NCBI GenBank assembly: GCA_937906485.1
Contig: CALCYB010000058.1
Coordinates: 1 to 6,840, forward strand
Direction of reading: 5' to 3'
DNA: 6,840 bases
Origin: an uncultured Rikenellaceae bacterium
GTDB taxonomy: Bacteria; Bacteroidota; Bacteroidia; Bacteroidales; UBA932
Shown: positions 1 to 5,562 of the stretch, piece by piece
How the letters are laid out: each line of letters begins with the position of its first letter
Numbering within the stretch: the stretch's first letter is position 1
Program-made: the position numbers and the translations under genes
Notes under the pieces: model-generated
The model's database searches: none
Told to the model about the DNA's origin: nothing
Seen by the model: only the letters and a program-made list of their open reading frames with translations

Positions 1-180
1 CCCCATACGCCCTAAAAAAGCGGTCATATGCCGGCTGAAGAATTTTATCATTTCGGCAAAAGTCGGCGTTTCATACGGCAGCAGAATATTATGCACTGCG
101 ATCACGCCGCAGGCATTATTTTCCACTGTGCCAAGAAGCCCGTATTTTTCATTTTTGATTTCTTCGGGGTAATCCCTCAT
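1..180 (-). CDS. Unrecognised protein, possible papain-like/C39-type cysteine peptidase (5' part only)
   Basis: A minus-strand frame stays open from an ATG at 180-178 to the left edge, giving 60 residues, so the C-terminus lies outside the window. The visible protein has 'YGLLGTVENNACGVIAVHN' at residues 13-31, then 'PTFAEMIKFFSRHM' and 'LGRMG'. An Asn/Ala-Cys-Gly segment opening a helix about 24 residues in resembles the nucleophile-cysteine region of C39/papain-like peptidases; the expected later His and Asp/Asn would be off-window. This is an inference from one motif. The start is uncertain: the frame is open further upstream through TTG 195, GTG 234, ATG 285 and ATG 300, adding residues including 'NDGGGSGALKKLP'. 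The gene diverges from typA. No pathway can be assigned; the reading frame is fairly sure, the function is not. Confidence 0.5.
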   Translation of the reverse strand, partial: MRDYPEEIKNEKYGLLGTVENNACGVIAVHNILLPYETPTFAEMIKFFSRHMTAFLGRMG

Positions 181-216
181 GGGTAATTTCTTCAATGCTC
201 CGGAACCTCCGCCATC

Positions 217-225
217 ATTATAGCA
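217..225 (-). promoter_or_regulatory. Possible extended -10 promoter for the leftward gene
   Basis: Read on the minus strand, 225-217 is TGCTATAAT, an exact extended -10 (TGnTATAAT). No good -35 lies at the usual distance; that region is T-rich. It would start transcription near 210, about 30 nt before the ATG at 180. A GGAGG lies at 210-206, close to that predicted 5' end. These are sigma-70/Firmicutes-style signals rather than the Bacteroidota TAnnTTTG type. If the gene really starts at 285 or 300, this match is inside the coding region and accidental. Confidence 0.35.
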
Positions 226-304
226 TAAATTCACAGAGGAAAAAGTTCCCCAAAAGCTTTTATAAAAAAATAGAGCTATTTTCATGGGAAAGCCCTGCAT
301 TTGG

Positions 305-338
305 TTGACAAAAAGGCGTCAAAACTGTAAAATATTTG
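305..338 (+). promoter_or_regulatory. typA promoter
   Basis: TTGACA at 305-310 is followed after 17 bp by TAAAAT at 328-333, near the sigma-70 consensus. AATATTTG at 331-338 also matches the Bacteroidota -7 box TAnnTTTG in all but its first base, 23 nt after the TTG. The expected transcript start is about 343-346, giving a typA leader of roughly 105 nt. An inverted repeat, TTGAC at 305-309 and GTCAA at 318-322, overlaps the -35 element and could be an operator or chance. Confidence 0.6.
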
Positions 339-395
339 CGGTCTTTATATATGAAGTCTTTTTTTCATGTTGAAGCCAAGGCTGATTTCTTGATA

Positions 396-418
396 AAACA
401 CCCTTTTTTCAGGGTTTT
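396..418 (+). other. Hairpin in the typA leader
   Basis: ACCCT at 400-404 pairs with AGGGT at 411-415 around a six-base loop (TTTTTC). A bulged C at 399 lets AAA at 396-398 pair with TTT at 416-418. TTGATA occurs on both sides (390-395 and 416-421) as a direct repeat. The structure lies 31 nt before the typA ATG at 450. It has no clear trailing U-tract of its own, so I do not call it a terminator; a role in leader stability or translation is conjecture. Confidence 0.3.
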
Positions 419-449
419 GATACAGTTTATAGTTTTTCAGAGGTTATTT

Positions 450-2252
450 ATGAAAAGAGAGGATTTAAGAAACGTTGCCATCATCGCACACGTCGACCAT
501 GGCAAGACAACGTTGGTTGACCGGATGATTTATCAGGCCAGGATGGCCCGGGACAATGAGAAGCTGGGCGAACTGATTTTGGACAACAATGATCTGGAAC
601 GCGAACGGGGGATTACAATTCTTTCCAAGAACGTTTCTGTCCCTTACAAGAATAACAAGATCAACATCATAGATACTCCAGGCCACGCGGACTTCGGGGG
701 TGAGGTGGAACGTGTGTTGAACATGACGGACGGGGTGCTGCTGCTGGTGGATGCCTTTGAAGGCACCATGCCCCAGACCCGTTTTGTGTTGCAGAAGGCT
801 ATTGAAATGGGCAAGAAGCCGATTGTTGTGGTCAACAAGGTGGACAAACCCAATTGTCGTCCTGACGAGGTGAACGAGCAGGTCTTTGACTTGATGTTCT
901 CGTTGAATGCCACTGAGGAGCAGCTGGATTTCAAGACCGTCTATGGCAGTGCCAAGCAGGGATGGATGTCTTTGGACTGGCGTAAACCGACCAATGACAT
1001 TACCGCTTTGCTGGACACCATTCTGGCAGAGATTCCGGCTCCGGAGGTGTCGGAAGGTACTCCCCAACTGTTGATCTCCTCGTTGGAGTATTCTCCTTAT
1101 GTCGGACGGATTGCGGTAGGCCGTGTGACCCGTGGAACCCTGAAACCAGGGATGTGGATCAGCCTCTGCAAGCGGGATGGAACCATTGAACGTCAGAAGA
1201 TCAAGGACTTGATGGTGTTTGAAGGATTGGAAAAACGCAAGGCGGAAGAAGTCCGTAGCGGAGATATCTGTGCCGTAGTGGGTATTGAAGGATTTGAGAT
1301 CGGAGATACGATTGCTGATTTGGAAAATCCGGAGCCCCTGCCGCCGATTTCTGTGGATGAGCCCACGATGAGCATGCTGTTTACCATCAATGATTCCCCG
1401 TTCTTTGGCAAAGAAGGAAAATACGTGACCTCCCGCCACTTGAAGGAACGTCTGGAAAAGGAATTGGAAAAGAACCTTGCGTTGCGGGTGAAAGACGGAC
1501 TGACGGCAGATTCCTTTATCGTTTACGGTCGGGGTGTGCTCCATTTGTCCGTGCTGATTGAAACGATGCGACGGGAAGGTTTTGAGTTGCAGGTCGGACA
1601 GCCGAAGGTGCTGGACAAAAACATCAATGGGGTCCGTTGTGAACCGATGGAACACTTGACCATTGACCTGCCGGAAGAAATGGTGGGTCGGGCCATTGAG
1701 ATATCCACCCGCAGGAAGGCAACTTTGTTGCACATGGAAAGCCGTGGTGACCGGGCACACCTGGATTTTGACATCCCGTCAAGAGGTCTCATCGGTCTGC
1801 GGAGCAACCTGCTGACTGCTACGCAAGGAGAGGCCGTTGTGGCTCACCGTTACAAAGGCTATGAACCGTACAAGGGAGAGATCGAGAAACGCAACAACGG
1901 TTCATTGGTGGCCATTGAGACCGGAACGGCAGTGGCCTATGCCATGGACAAGTTGCAGGATCGTGGAAAATTCTTCATTCCTCCCGGAGAAGAGATTTAT
2001 GCCGGTCAGGTGGTCGGTGAGCATACCCGTGCTGATGATTTGAACATCAATATCTGCAAAACCAAAAAGTTGACCAATGTCCGCGCTGCCGGTAGTGATG
2101 AAAAAGTGATGTTGCCCCCGCCGATTGTCTTCTCGCTGGAAGAGGCATTGGAGTACATCCAGGAGGATGAATTGGTGGAAGTAACGCCGAAATCCATGAG
2201 GATAAGGAAGATTATTTTGGATGAGATTGAAAGAAAACGGAGAAAAGGTTGA
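450..2252 (+). CDS. typA: Ribosome-associated translational GTPase TypA/BipA
   Basis: This is a GTPase of the EF-G/LepA superfamily that binds the 70S ribosome near the A site and supports 50S assembly and growth under stress, notably cold. Visible motifs are G1 'AHVDHGKT' at residues 13-20, 'ERGIT' at 52-56 (switch I), 'DTPGH' at 75-79 and 'NKVD' at 129-132. A beta-barrel domain 2, EF-G-like domains III and V, and the TypA-specific C-terminal region follow, including 'PSRGLIGLRSNLLTAT'. The protein is 600 aa, the usual family length. The frame is open from 336, but the ATG at 450 is chosen because 'MKREDLRNVAIIAHVDHGKT' matches family N-termini, while the added upstream residues encode no domain and fall in the leader. 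The gene has its own promoter and is followed closely by the DUF177 gene, whose promoter overlaps the typA stop codon. Confidence 0.97.
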   Translation: MKREDLRNVAIIAHVDHGKTTLVDRMIYQARMARDNEKLGELILDNNDLERERGITILSKNVSVPYKNNKINIIDTPGHADFGGEVERVLNMTDGVLLLVDAFEGTMPQTRFVLQKAIEMGKKPIVVVNKVDKPNCRPDEVNEQVFDLMFSLNATEEQLDFKTVYGSAKQGWMSLDWRKPTNDITALLDTILAEIPAPEVSEGTPQLLISSLEYSPYVGRIAVGRVTRGTLKPGMWISLCKRDGTIERQKIKDLMVFEGLEKRKAEEVRSGDICAVVGIEGFEIGDTIADLENPEPLPPISVDEPTMSMLFTINDSPFFGKEGKYVTSRHLKERLEKELEKNLALRVKDGLTADSFIVYGRGVLHLSVLIETMRREGFELQVGQPKVLDKNINGVRCEPMEHLTIDLPEEMVGRAIEISTRRKATLLHMESRGDRAHLDFDIPSRGLIGLRSNLLTATQGEAVVAHRYKGYEPYKGEIEKRNNGSLVAIETGTAVAYAMDKLQDRGKFFIPPGEEIYAGQVVGEHTRADDLNINICKTKKLTNVRAAGSDEKVMLPPPIVFSLEEALEYIQEDELVEVTPKSMRIRKIILDEIERKRRKG

Positions 2253-2281
2253 CTCTTTTCTAAAAAAAATTTATATCTTTG
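2249..2281 (+). promoter_or_regulatory. Promoter of the DUF177-rpmF-plsX unit
   Basis: TATCTTTG at 2274-2281 is an exact TAnnTTTG box. TTG at 2249-2251 (in TTGACT) lies 22 nt upstream, within the known Bacteroidota spacing. The TTG overlaps the typA stop codon (2250-2252). The predicted start near 2286-2289 leaves a leader of about 20 nt to the ATG at 2309, but almost none to the ATG at 2291, which argues for 2309 as translation start. Confidence 0.65.
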
Positions 2282-2308
2282 CCGCCCATTATGGACAACG
2301 GAGAGCAA

Positions 2309-2773
2309 ATGTACAGTATTGACTTGAAGGGCCTGCAGCCCGGAAAGCATGGAATGAGGTTTCCGATATCGACTCCTTTTTTTAAGGAATTCGGTGATAA
2401 TCCGATTATTAAGGCAGACTTGGCAGCGGATGTCGTATTGGAGAAAACAGGTCTTTGGTTGCGATTGGATTTGAAGATTGACGGGTATGTGGTGGTAGAG
2501 TGCGACCGCTGTCTGGGCGATTTGCAGATGCCGGTGAACGTGGACGAGATGATTACCGTCTCCTTTTCGGGCGTTTCCCGCTCCAGTGAACAGGAAGAAG
2601 ACCAGCCGGAGGGGGATGTGATTGAACTCGACCGAAACGAGACCACTCTGGACATGAGTCAGGTTTTTTACGATTATGTATGTTTGAGCCTGCCGATCCA
2701 ACGGATACATCCCGAAGGCGAATGTGATCCTGTCATGATGGAAAAGATGAAAGATATTTTAAGAAATAGTTAA
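2309..2773 (+). CDS. DUF177 (YceD-family) protein
   Basis: A 154-aa member of the DUF177/YceD family, which is almost always encoded directly before rpmF. In bacteria and plastids the family is linked to 23S rRNA accumulation and 50S assembly; in E. coli YceD is the homologue. The marks are a CxxC pair, 'VECDRCLGDL' with C65 and C68, an acidic middle segment (about 93-108), and the C-terminal 'RIHPEGECDP' with C139, as in Bacteroidota members. Possible starts are TTG 2279, ATG 2291 and ATG 2309. I chose 2309 because the promoter predicts a transcript beginning just before it and because 'MYSIDLKGLQPGKH' fits the family N-terminus; 2291 would add six residues. The gap to rpmF is 20 nt, consistent with co-transcription. 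Confidence 0.88.
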   Translation: MYSIDLKGLQPGKHGMRFPISTPFFKEFGDNPIIKADLAADVVLEKTGLWLRLDLKIDGYVVVECDRCLGDLQMPVNVDEMITVSFSGVSRSSEQEEDQPEGDVIELDRNETTLDMSQVFYDYVCLSLPIQRIHPEGECDPVMMEKMKDILRNS

Positions 2774-2793
2774 GACAATAAAAATAGAAAGCA

Positions 2794-2976
2794 ATGGCAC
2801 ATCCTAAACACAGAGTTTCAAAACAACGCAGAAACAAACGTAGAACCCATGACAAGGCTGTAATGCCTACTTTGGCTACTTGCTCAAACTGCGGAGCAAC
2901 CGTATTGTATCACCGCGTATGCCCTGAATGTGGCTTCTATCGCGGACGCTTGATCATTGACAAGACGAATGAGTAA
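2794..2976 (+). CDS. rpmF: 50S ribosomal protein L32
   Basis: This 60-aa protein is ribosomal protein L32 of the large subunit. The basic N-terminus 'MAHPKHRVSKQRRNKRR' is diagnostic. C30, C33, C43 and C46 form two CxxC pairs (CSNC, CPEC), so this is the zinc-binding C+ form of L32 rather than a cysteine-less paralogue. The ATG is preceded by the A-rich sequence AATAAAAATAGAAAGCA with no Shine-Dalgarno, the usual Bacteroidota pattern for a highly expressed gene. It lies 20 nt after the DUF177 gene and 13 nt before plsX, within one likely operon linking ribosome synthesis to phospholipid synthesis. Confidence 0.97.
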   Translation: MAHPKHRVSKQRRNKRRTHDKAVMPTLATCSNCGATVLYHRVCPECGFYRGRLIIDKTNE

Positions 2977-2989
2977 GCGTTGATACGCT

Positions 2990-3937
2990 ATGCTGCGAAT
3001 CGGTGTCGATGCAATGGGTGGTGACTACGCCCCCGTTCAAGTGATTCTCGGAGCCGCAGAGGCTGTGCAGCAATTGTCCGGCTCAGCAATCGTTGTGTTG
3101 TTGGGAGACGCGGAAAAAATCACCGGAATCTGCCGTGAAAACGGAATAGATCCCGGTATTTTTGTCATTTATCCTTGTTCACAAGTGCTGGAAATGCACG
3201 AGCAACCAGTGACTACCTACAAACAGAAACCGGATTCCTCCATGGCGAGAGGTTTCCAGTTGTTGGCGGCCGGAGAGTTGGATGCGTTTGCCAGTGCCGG
3301 CAATACGGGAGCGATGTTGGTAGGGGCGGTTACGACTGTGGGTACGCTTACAGGTGTGTTCCGTCCGTGTATATCCGCCGAGATCCCCCTTTTGAATGGA
3401 GGACGCATGCTCCTGCTGGATGTCGGATTCAATACGGATGCCAAGCCGGATGTCCTGTTCCAGTTTGCGGAGTTGGGCGCCGTGTATGCCCAGACCATCA
3501 TGGGGATTCCGGATCCCAAGGTGGCGTTGCTGAACATCGGAGAAGAATCAGAAAAAGGCAACATGTCCTCCAGGGAAGCCTACAAACTCATGCAGGAGGC
3601 ACCCGGTTTTCGCTTTGTCGGAAATATGGAGGCCAATCATCTCTACGATGGCGGAATTGCTGATGTTCTGGTGTGTGACGGGTTTGTCGGAAACATTTGC
3701 CTGAAGCAATCCGAAGCCCTCTACAGCGTCTGCAACCGATTGGGTTTGAACCGGGAATTCCTGAACCGCTTCAACTACGAAGAATATGGTGGAACTCCGG
3801 TTCTGGGCATCAATGCACCGGTGGTGATCGGACATGGGGTCTCTACTCCCAAGGCCATCTGCCGCATGATCTATGCTGCCTATCAGGTGGCAGAGCATCA
3901 TCTGGTGGACCGGATACGGGAACGGATGACACCTTGA
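2990..3937 (+). CDS. plsX: Phosphate acyltransferase PlsX
   Basis: PlsX converts acyl-ACP and phosphate to acyl-phosphate, the donor used by PlsY for the first acylation of glycerol-3-phosphate. It is a peripheral membrane enzyme. The N-terminal 'IGVDAMGGDYAP' (D7 to P15) is the family signature. Other conserved segments are 'SAGNTGAML', 'VALLNIGEESEKGN', 'GNMEANHLYDGGIADVLVCDGFVGN', and near the end 'YGGTPVLGINAPVVIGHG'. At 315 aa it is complete. It begins 13 nt after rpmF. In many bacteria fabH follows plsX; here a tRNA gene starts 6 nt after the plsX stop and fabH is absent from the window. No FapR-like regulator or binding site is evident. Confidence 0.96.
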   Translation: MLRIGVDAMGGDYAPVQVILGAAEAVQQLSGSAIVVLLGDAEKITGICRENGIDPGIFVIYPCSQVLEMHEQPVTTYKQKPDSSMARGFQLLAAGELDAFASAGNTGAMLVGAVTTVGTLTGVFRPCISAEIPLLNGGRMLLLDVGFNTDAKPDVLFQFAELGAVYAQTIMGIPDPKVALLNIGEESEKGNMSSREAYKLMQEAPGFRFVGNMEANHLYDGGIADVLVCDGFVGNICLKQSEALYSVCNRLGLNREFLNRFNYEEYGGTPVLGINAPVVIGHGVSTPKAICRMIYAAYQVAEHHLVDRIRERMTP

Positions 3938-3943
3938 TGAAAT

Positions 3944-4015
3944 GGCCCTATAGTTCAAGGGATAGAACGAAAGTTTCCTAAACTTTAAATACAGGTTCGA
4001 GTCCTGTTGGGGCTA
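3944..4015 (+). tRNA. tRNA-Arg (anticodon CCT)
   Basis: A full cloverleaf can be folded. The acceptor stem is GGCCCTA 3944-3950 with TGGGGCT 4008-4014 (G-U at the first and sixth pairs). The D-stem is GTTC 3953-3956 with GAAC 3965-3968 and loop AAGGGATA. The anticodon stem is AAAGT 3970-3974 with ACTTT 3982-3986, loop TTCCTAA, anticodon CCT at 3977-3979, reading AGG. The variable loop is 4 nt. The T-stem is ACAGG 3991-3995 with CCTGT 4003-4007, loop TTCGAGT. The discriminator is A4015. CCA is not encoded. It sits 6 nt after plsX and 2 nt before the xerD ATG; no promoter of its own is apparent, so it may be excised from a plsX-xerD transcript. Confidence 0.93.
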
Positions 4016-4017
4016 CT

Positions 4018-4950
4018 ATGGACAATTCTTTTCAAAATCAGTGGAAGATGCTTCTTACGGAGTATCTTCTTCATTTACGGCTGGAACGTTCGCTGTCAGA
4101 ACATACCGTAGCCGCTTATCGGCGAGATCTGACCCATCTGACGGATTACCTGGAACAGGAACTTTCTCTTTCGCATCCCGCTGAGGTCACCTTGGAACAT
4201 CTGACTGCTTTTCTGGAGAGTCGGGTCGGGGAATTGTCCAAACGTTCGCAGGCTCGTCTGTTGAGTGCCCTCCGTTCATTTTTCCGTTTTCTCCAGGATA
4301 CCGGGGTGGTGGAAACGGATCCGGCAAAACTGTTGGAGACACCCCGAATTCATCCTCACCTGCCTGTTGTCCTTTCGGTAGATGAGGTAATTGCCATCTT
4401 GGAGTCTGTGGATCTGTCTCATCCTCAGGGTCATCGTAATCGGGCCATTTTGGAATTGCTGTATTCCTGTGGCTTGCGGGTAAGTGAACTGATCGGGCTG
4501 CGCTTGTCGGATTTATTTTTTGAAGAAGGCTTCATCCGTGTTGTCGGGAAAGGGAATAAGCAACGACTGGTGCCCATCGGAGGACCTGCCACCGATTGGG
4601 TCATGCATTATATCCGGCAACGTAAGCAGCTGCCTTGCCAACCGGCCTGTTCGGATGTGCTGTTCCTGAACGCACGGGGAAAGGGATTGACCCGGGAAAT
4701 GATTTTTGTCATTGTGCGGCGTCAAGTGGAACTGGCCGGTATTCACAAAGTGGTTTCACCCCATACTTTCCGGCATTCGTTTGCCACACACCTGGTGGAG
4801 AACGGGGCGGATCTGCGGGTGGTGCAGGAAATGCTGGGTCATGAGTCCATCCTGACTACCGAGATCTATACCCATGTCAGCCAGGGGAAATGGCAACGGG
4901 AGATCATCGACCATCACCCTTTTGAAGGCTCTTTTTCCGAAGACAGATAG
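4018..4950 (+). CDS. xerD: Site-specific tyrosine recombinase XerD
   Basis: XerD works with XerC (or a single Xer partner) at the chromosomal dif site, with FtsK, to resolve chromosome dimers. The N-terminal SAM-like core-binding domain spans about residues 10-97 ('LRLERSLSEHTVAAYRRDL'); the catalytic domain follows from about 115. The full set of catalytic residues is present: R154 (in 'CGLRVSEL'), K178, H249 and R252 (in 'SPHTFRHSFATHL'), H275 (in 'LGHESILTTEIYTH') and Y284. The C-terminal 'REIIDHHP' resembles the XerD tail, favouring a housekeeping XerD over a mobile-element integrase; the last residues (EGSFSEDR) extend past it into the overlap with nth. The ATG at 4018 lies 2 nt after the tRNA; an internal ATG at 4048 ('MLLTEYLLHLRLERSLSEHT') is a credible alternative start that keeps the domain intact. 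Confidence 0.92.
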   Translation: MDNSFQNQWKMLLTEYLLHLRLERSLSEHTVAAYRRDLTHLTDYLEQELSLSHPAEVTLEHLTAFLESRVGELSKRSQARLLSALRSFFRFLQDTGVVETDPAKLLETPRIHPHLPVVLSVDEVIAILESVDLSHPQGHRNRAILELLYSCGLRVSELIGLRLSDLFFEEGFIRVVGKGNKQRLVPIGGPATDWVMHYIRQRKQLPCQPACSDVLFLNARGKGLTREMIFVIVRRQVELAGIHKVVSPHTFRHSFATHLVENGADLRVVQEMLGHESILTTEIYTHVSQGKWQREIIDHHPFEGSFSEDR

Positions 4951-5558
4951 GTGTCGCAGTAAGGTTGCAGCCCACATGTTTCGCATTTGGGCTTCCGGGC
5001 TATGCAGACATAGCGTCCGTGCAGGATGAGCCAGTGGTGGGCAATGGGCCGGAGTTCGGCAGGAAAGAGCCGTGTCAGGTCGGCTTCCACCGCATCCACA
5101 TCTTTGCCGTTGGAAAGTCCAAGTCTTCTGGCAGTGCGGAAGACGTGGGTGTCCACAGCAATGACCGGTTTGTTGTAGATGACCGAGGCAATGACATTGG
5201 CGGTTTTTCTTCCCACGCCGGGGAGTGTCTGCAACTGGTCCACATCTTCCGGAACGATGCCTTGGAAGTCATCCCTTAATTTTCGGGCCATACCGATCAG
5301 GTGTTGGGCCTTGTTGTTGGGAAAGGAGATGGATTTGATGTAGTTGAATACCTCATCAAATTCAGCTGCGGCCAGGGAATCCGCGTCGGGAAAACGCTCA
5401 AACAGAGGGGGTGTGACGAGATTGACCCGTTTGTCGGTGCATTGGGCCGACAGAATGACGGCGATCAGCAGGTGAAACGGACTGTCGTAGTTCAGTTCGG
5501 ATTCTGCTACAGGACGGTTTTCCTGAAACCAGGCAATGATGTGGTCTATCTTTTTCAT
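4914..5558 (-). CDS. nth: Endonuclease III (DNA glycosylase/AP lyase)
   Basis: Nth removes oxidised pyrimidines in base excision repair and cleaves the abasic site by beta-elimination. The helix-hairpin-helix 'LQTLPGVGRKTANVIA' carries the catalytic Lys K118, and 'AVDTHVFR' carries the catalytic Asp D136. The [4Fe-4S] cluster ligands follow the classic C-x6-C-x2-C-x5-C spacing at C185, C192, C195 and C201. At 214 aa it matches the family length. It starts 4 nt after the ftsE stop on the same strand, so it is probably translated from an ftsE-nth transcript. Its last 12 codons, including the stop, overlap the convergent 3' end of xerD. Confidence 0.96.
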   Translation of the reverse strand: MKKIDHIIAWFQENRPVAESELNYDSPFHLLIAVILSAQCTDKRVNLVTPPLFERFPDADSLAAAEFDEVFNYIKSISFPNNKAQHLIGMARKLRDDFQGIVPEDVDQLQTLPGVGRKTANVIASVIYNKPVIAVDTHVFRTARRLGLSNGKDVDAVEADLTRLFPAELRPIAHHWLILHGRYVCIARKPKCETCGLQPYCDTYLSSEKEPSKG

Positions 5559-5562
5559 AGGG

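Noticed and set aside
395..421. Intrinsic terminator in the typA leader
   Set aside because: The stem is short and bulged, and its 3' side is followed by GATACAG rather than a U-tract.
336..449. 38-residue N-terminal extension of TypA
   Set aside because: The added residues lie in the leader, start at the promoter's -7 box, and are not part of the family; the ATG at 450 gives the standard length.
465..1760. 431-codon open frame antisense to typA
   Set aside because: It is a shadow of typA codon composition: no recognisable domain and no start signals, while the plus frame has all GTPase motifs.
2253..2290. Terminator between typA and the DUF177 gene
   Set aside because: The stretch is A/T-rich but contains no stem; it is explained as a promoter.
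3157..3166. TATTTTTG box inside plsX
   Set aside because: It matches TAnnTTTG but is intragenic, far from any gene start, and expected by chance.
4018..4950. Tyrosine recombinase next to a tRNA read as an integrated mobile element
   Set aside because: The recombinase has an XerD-type tail, no excisionase or mobilisation genes follow, and I see no second copy of the tRNA 3' end in the window. The neighbours are housekeeping genes.
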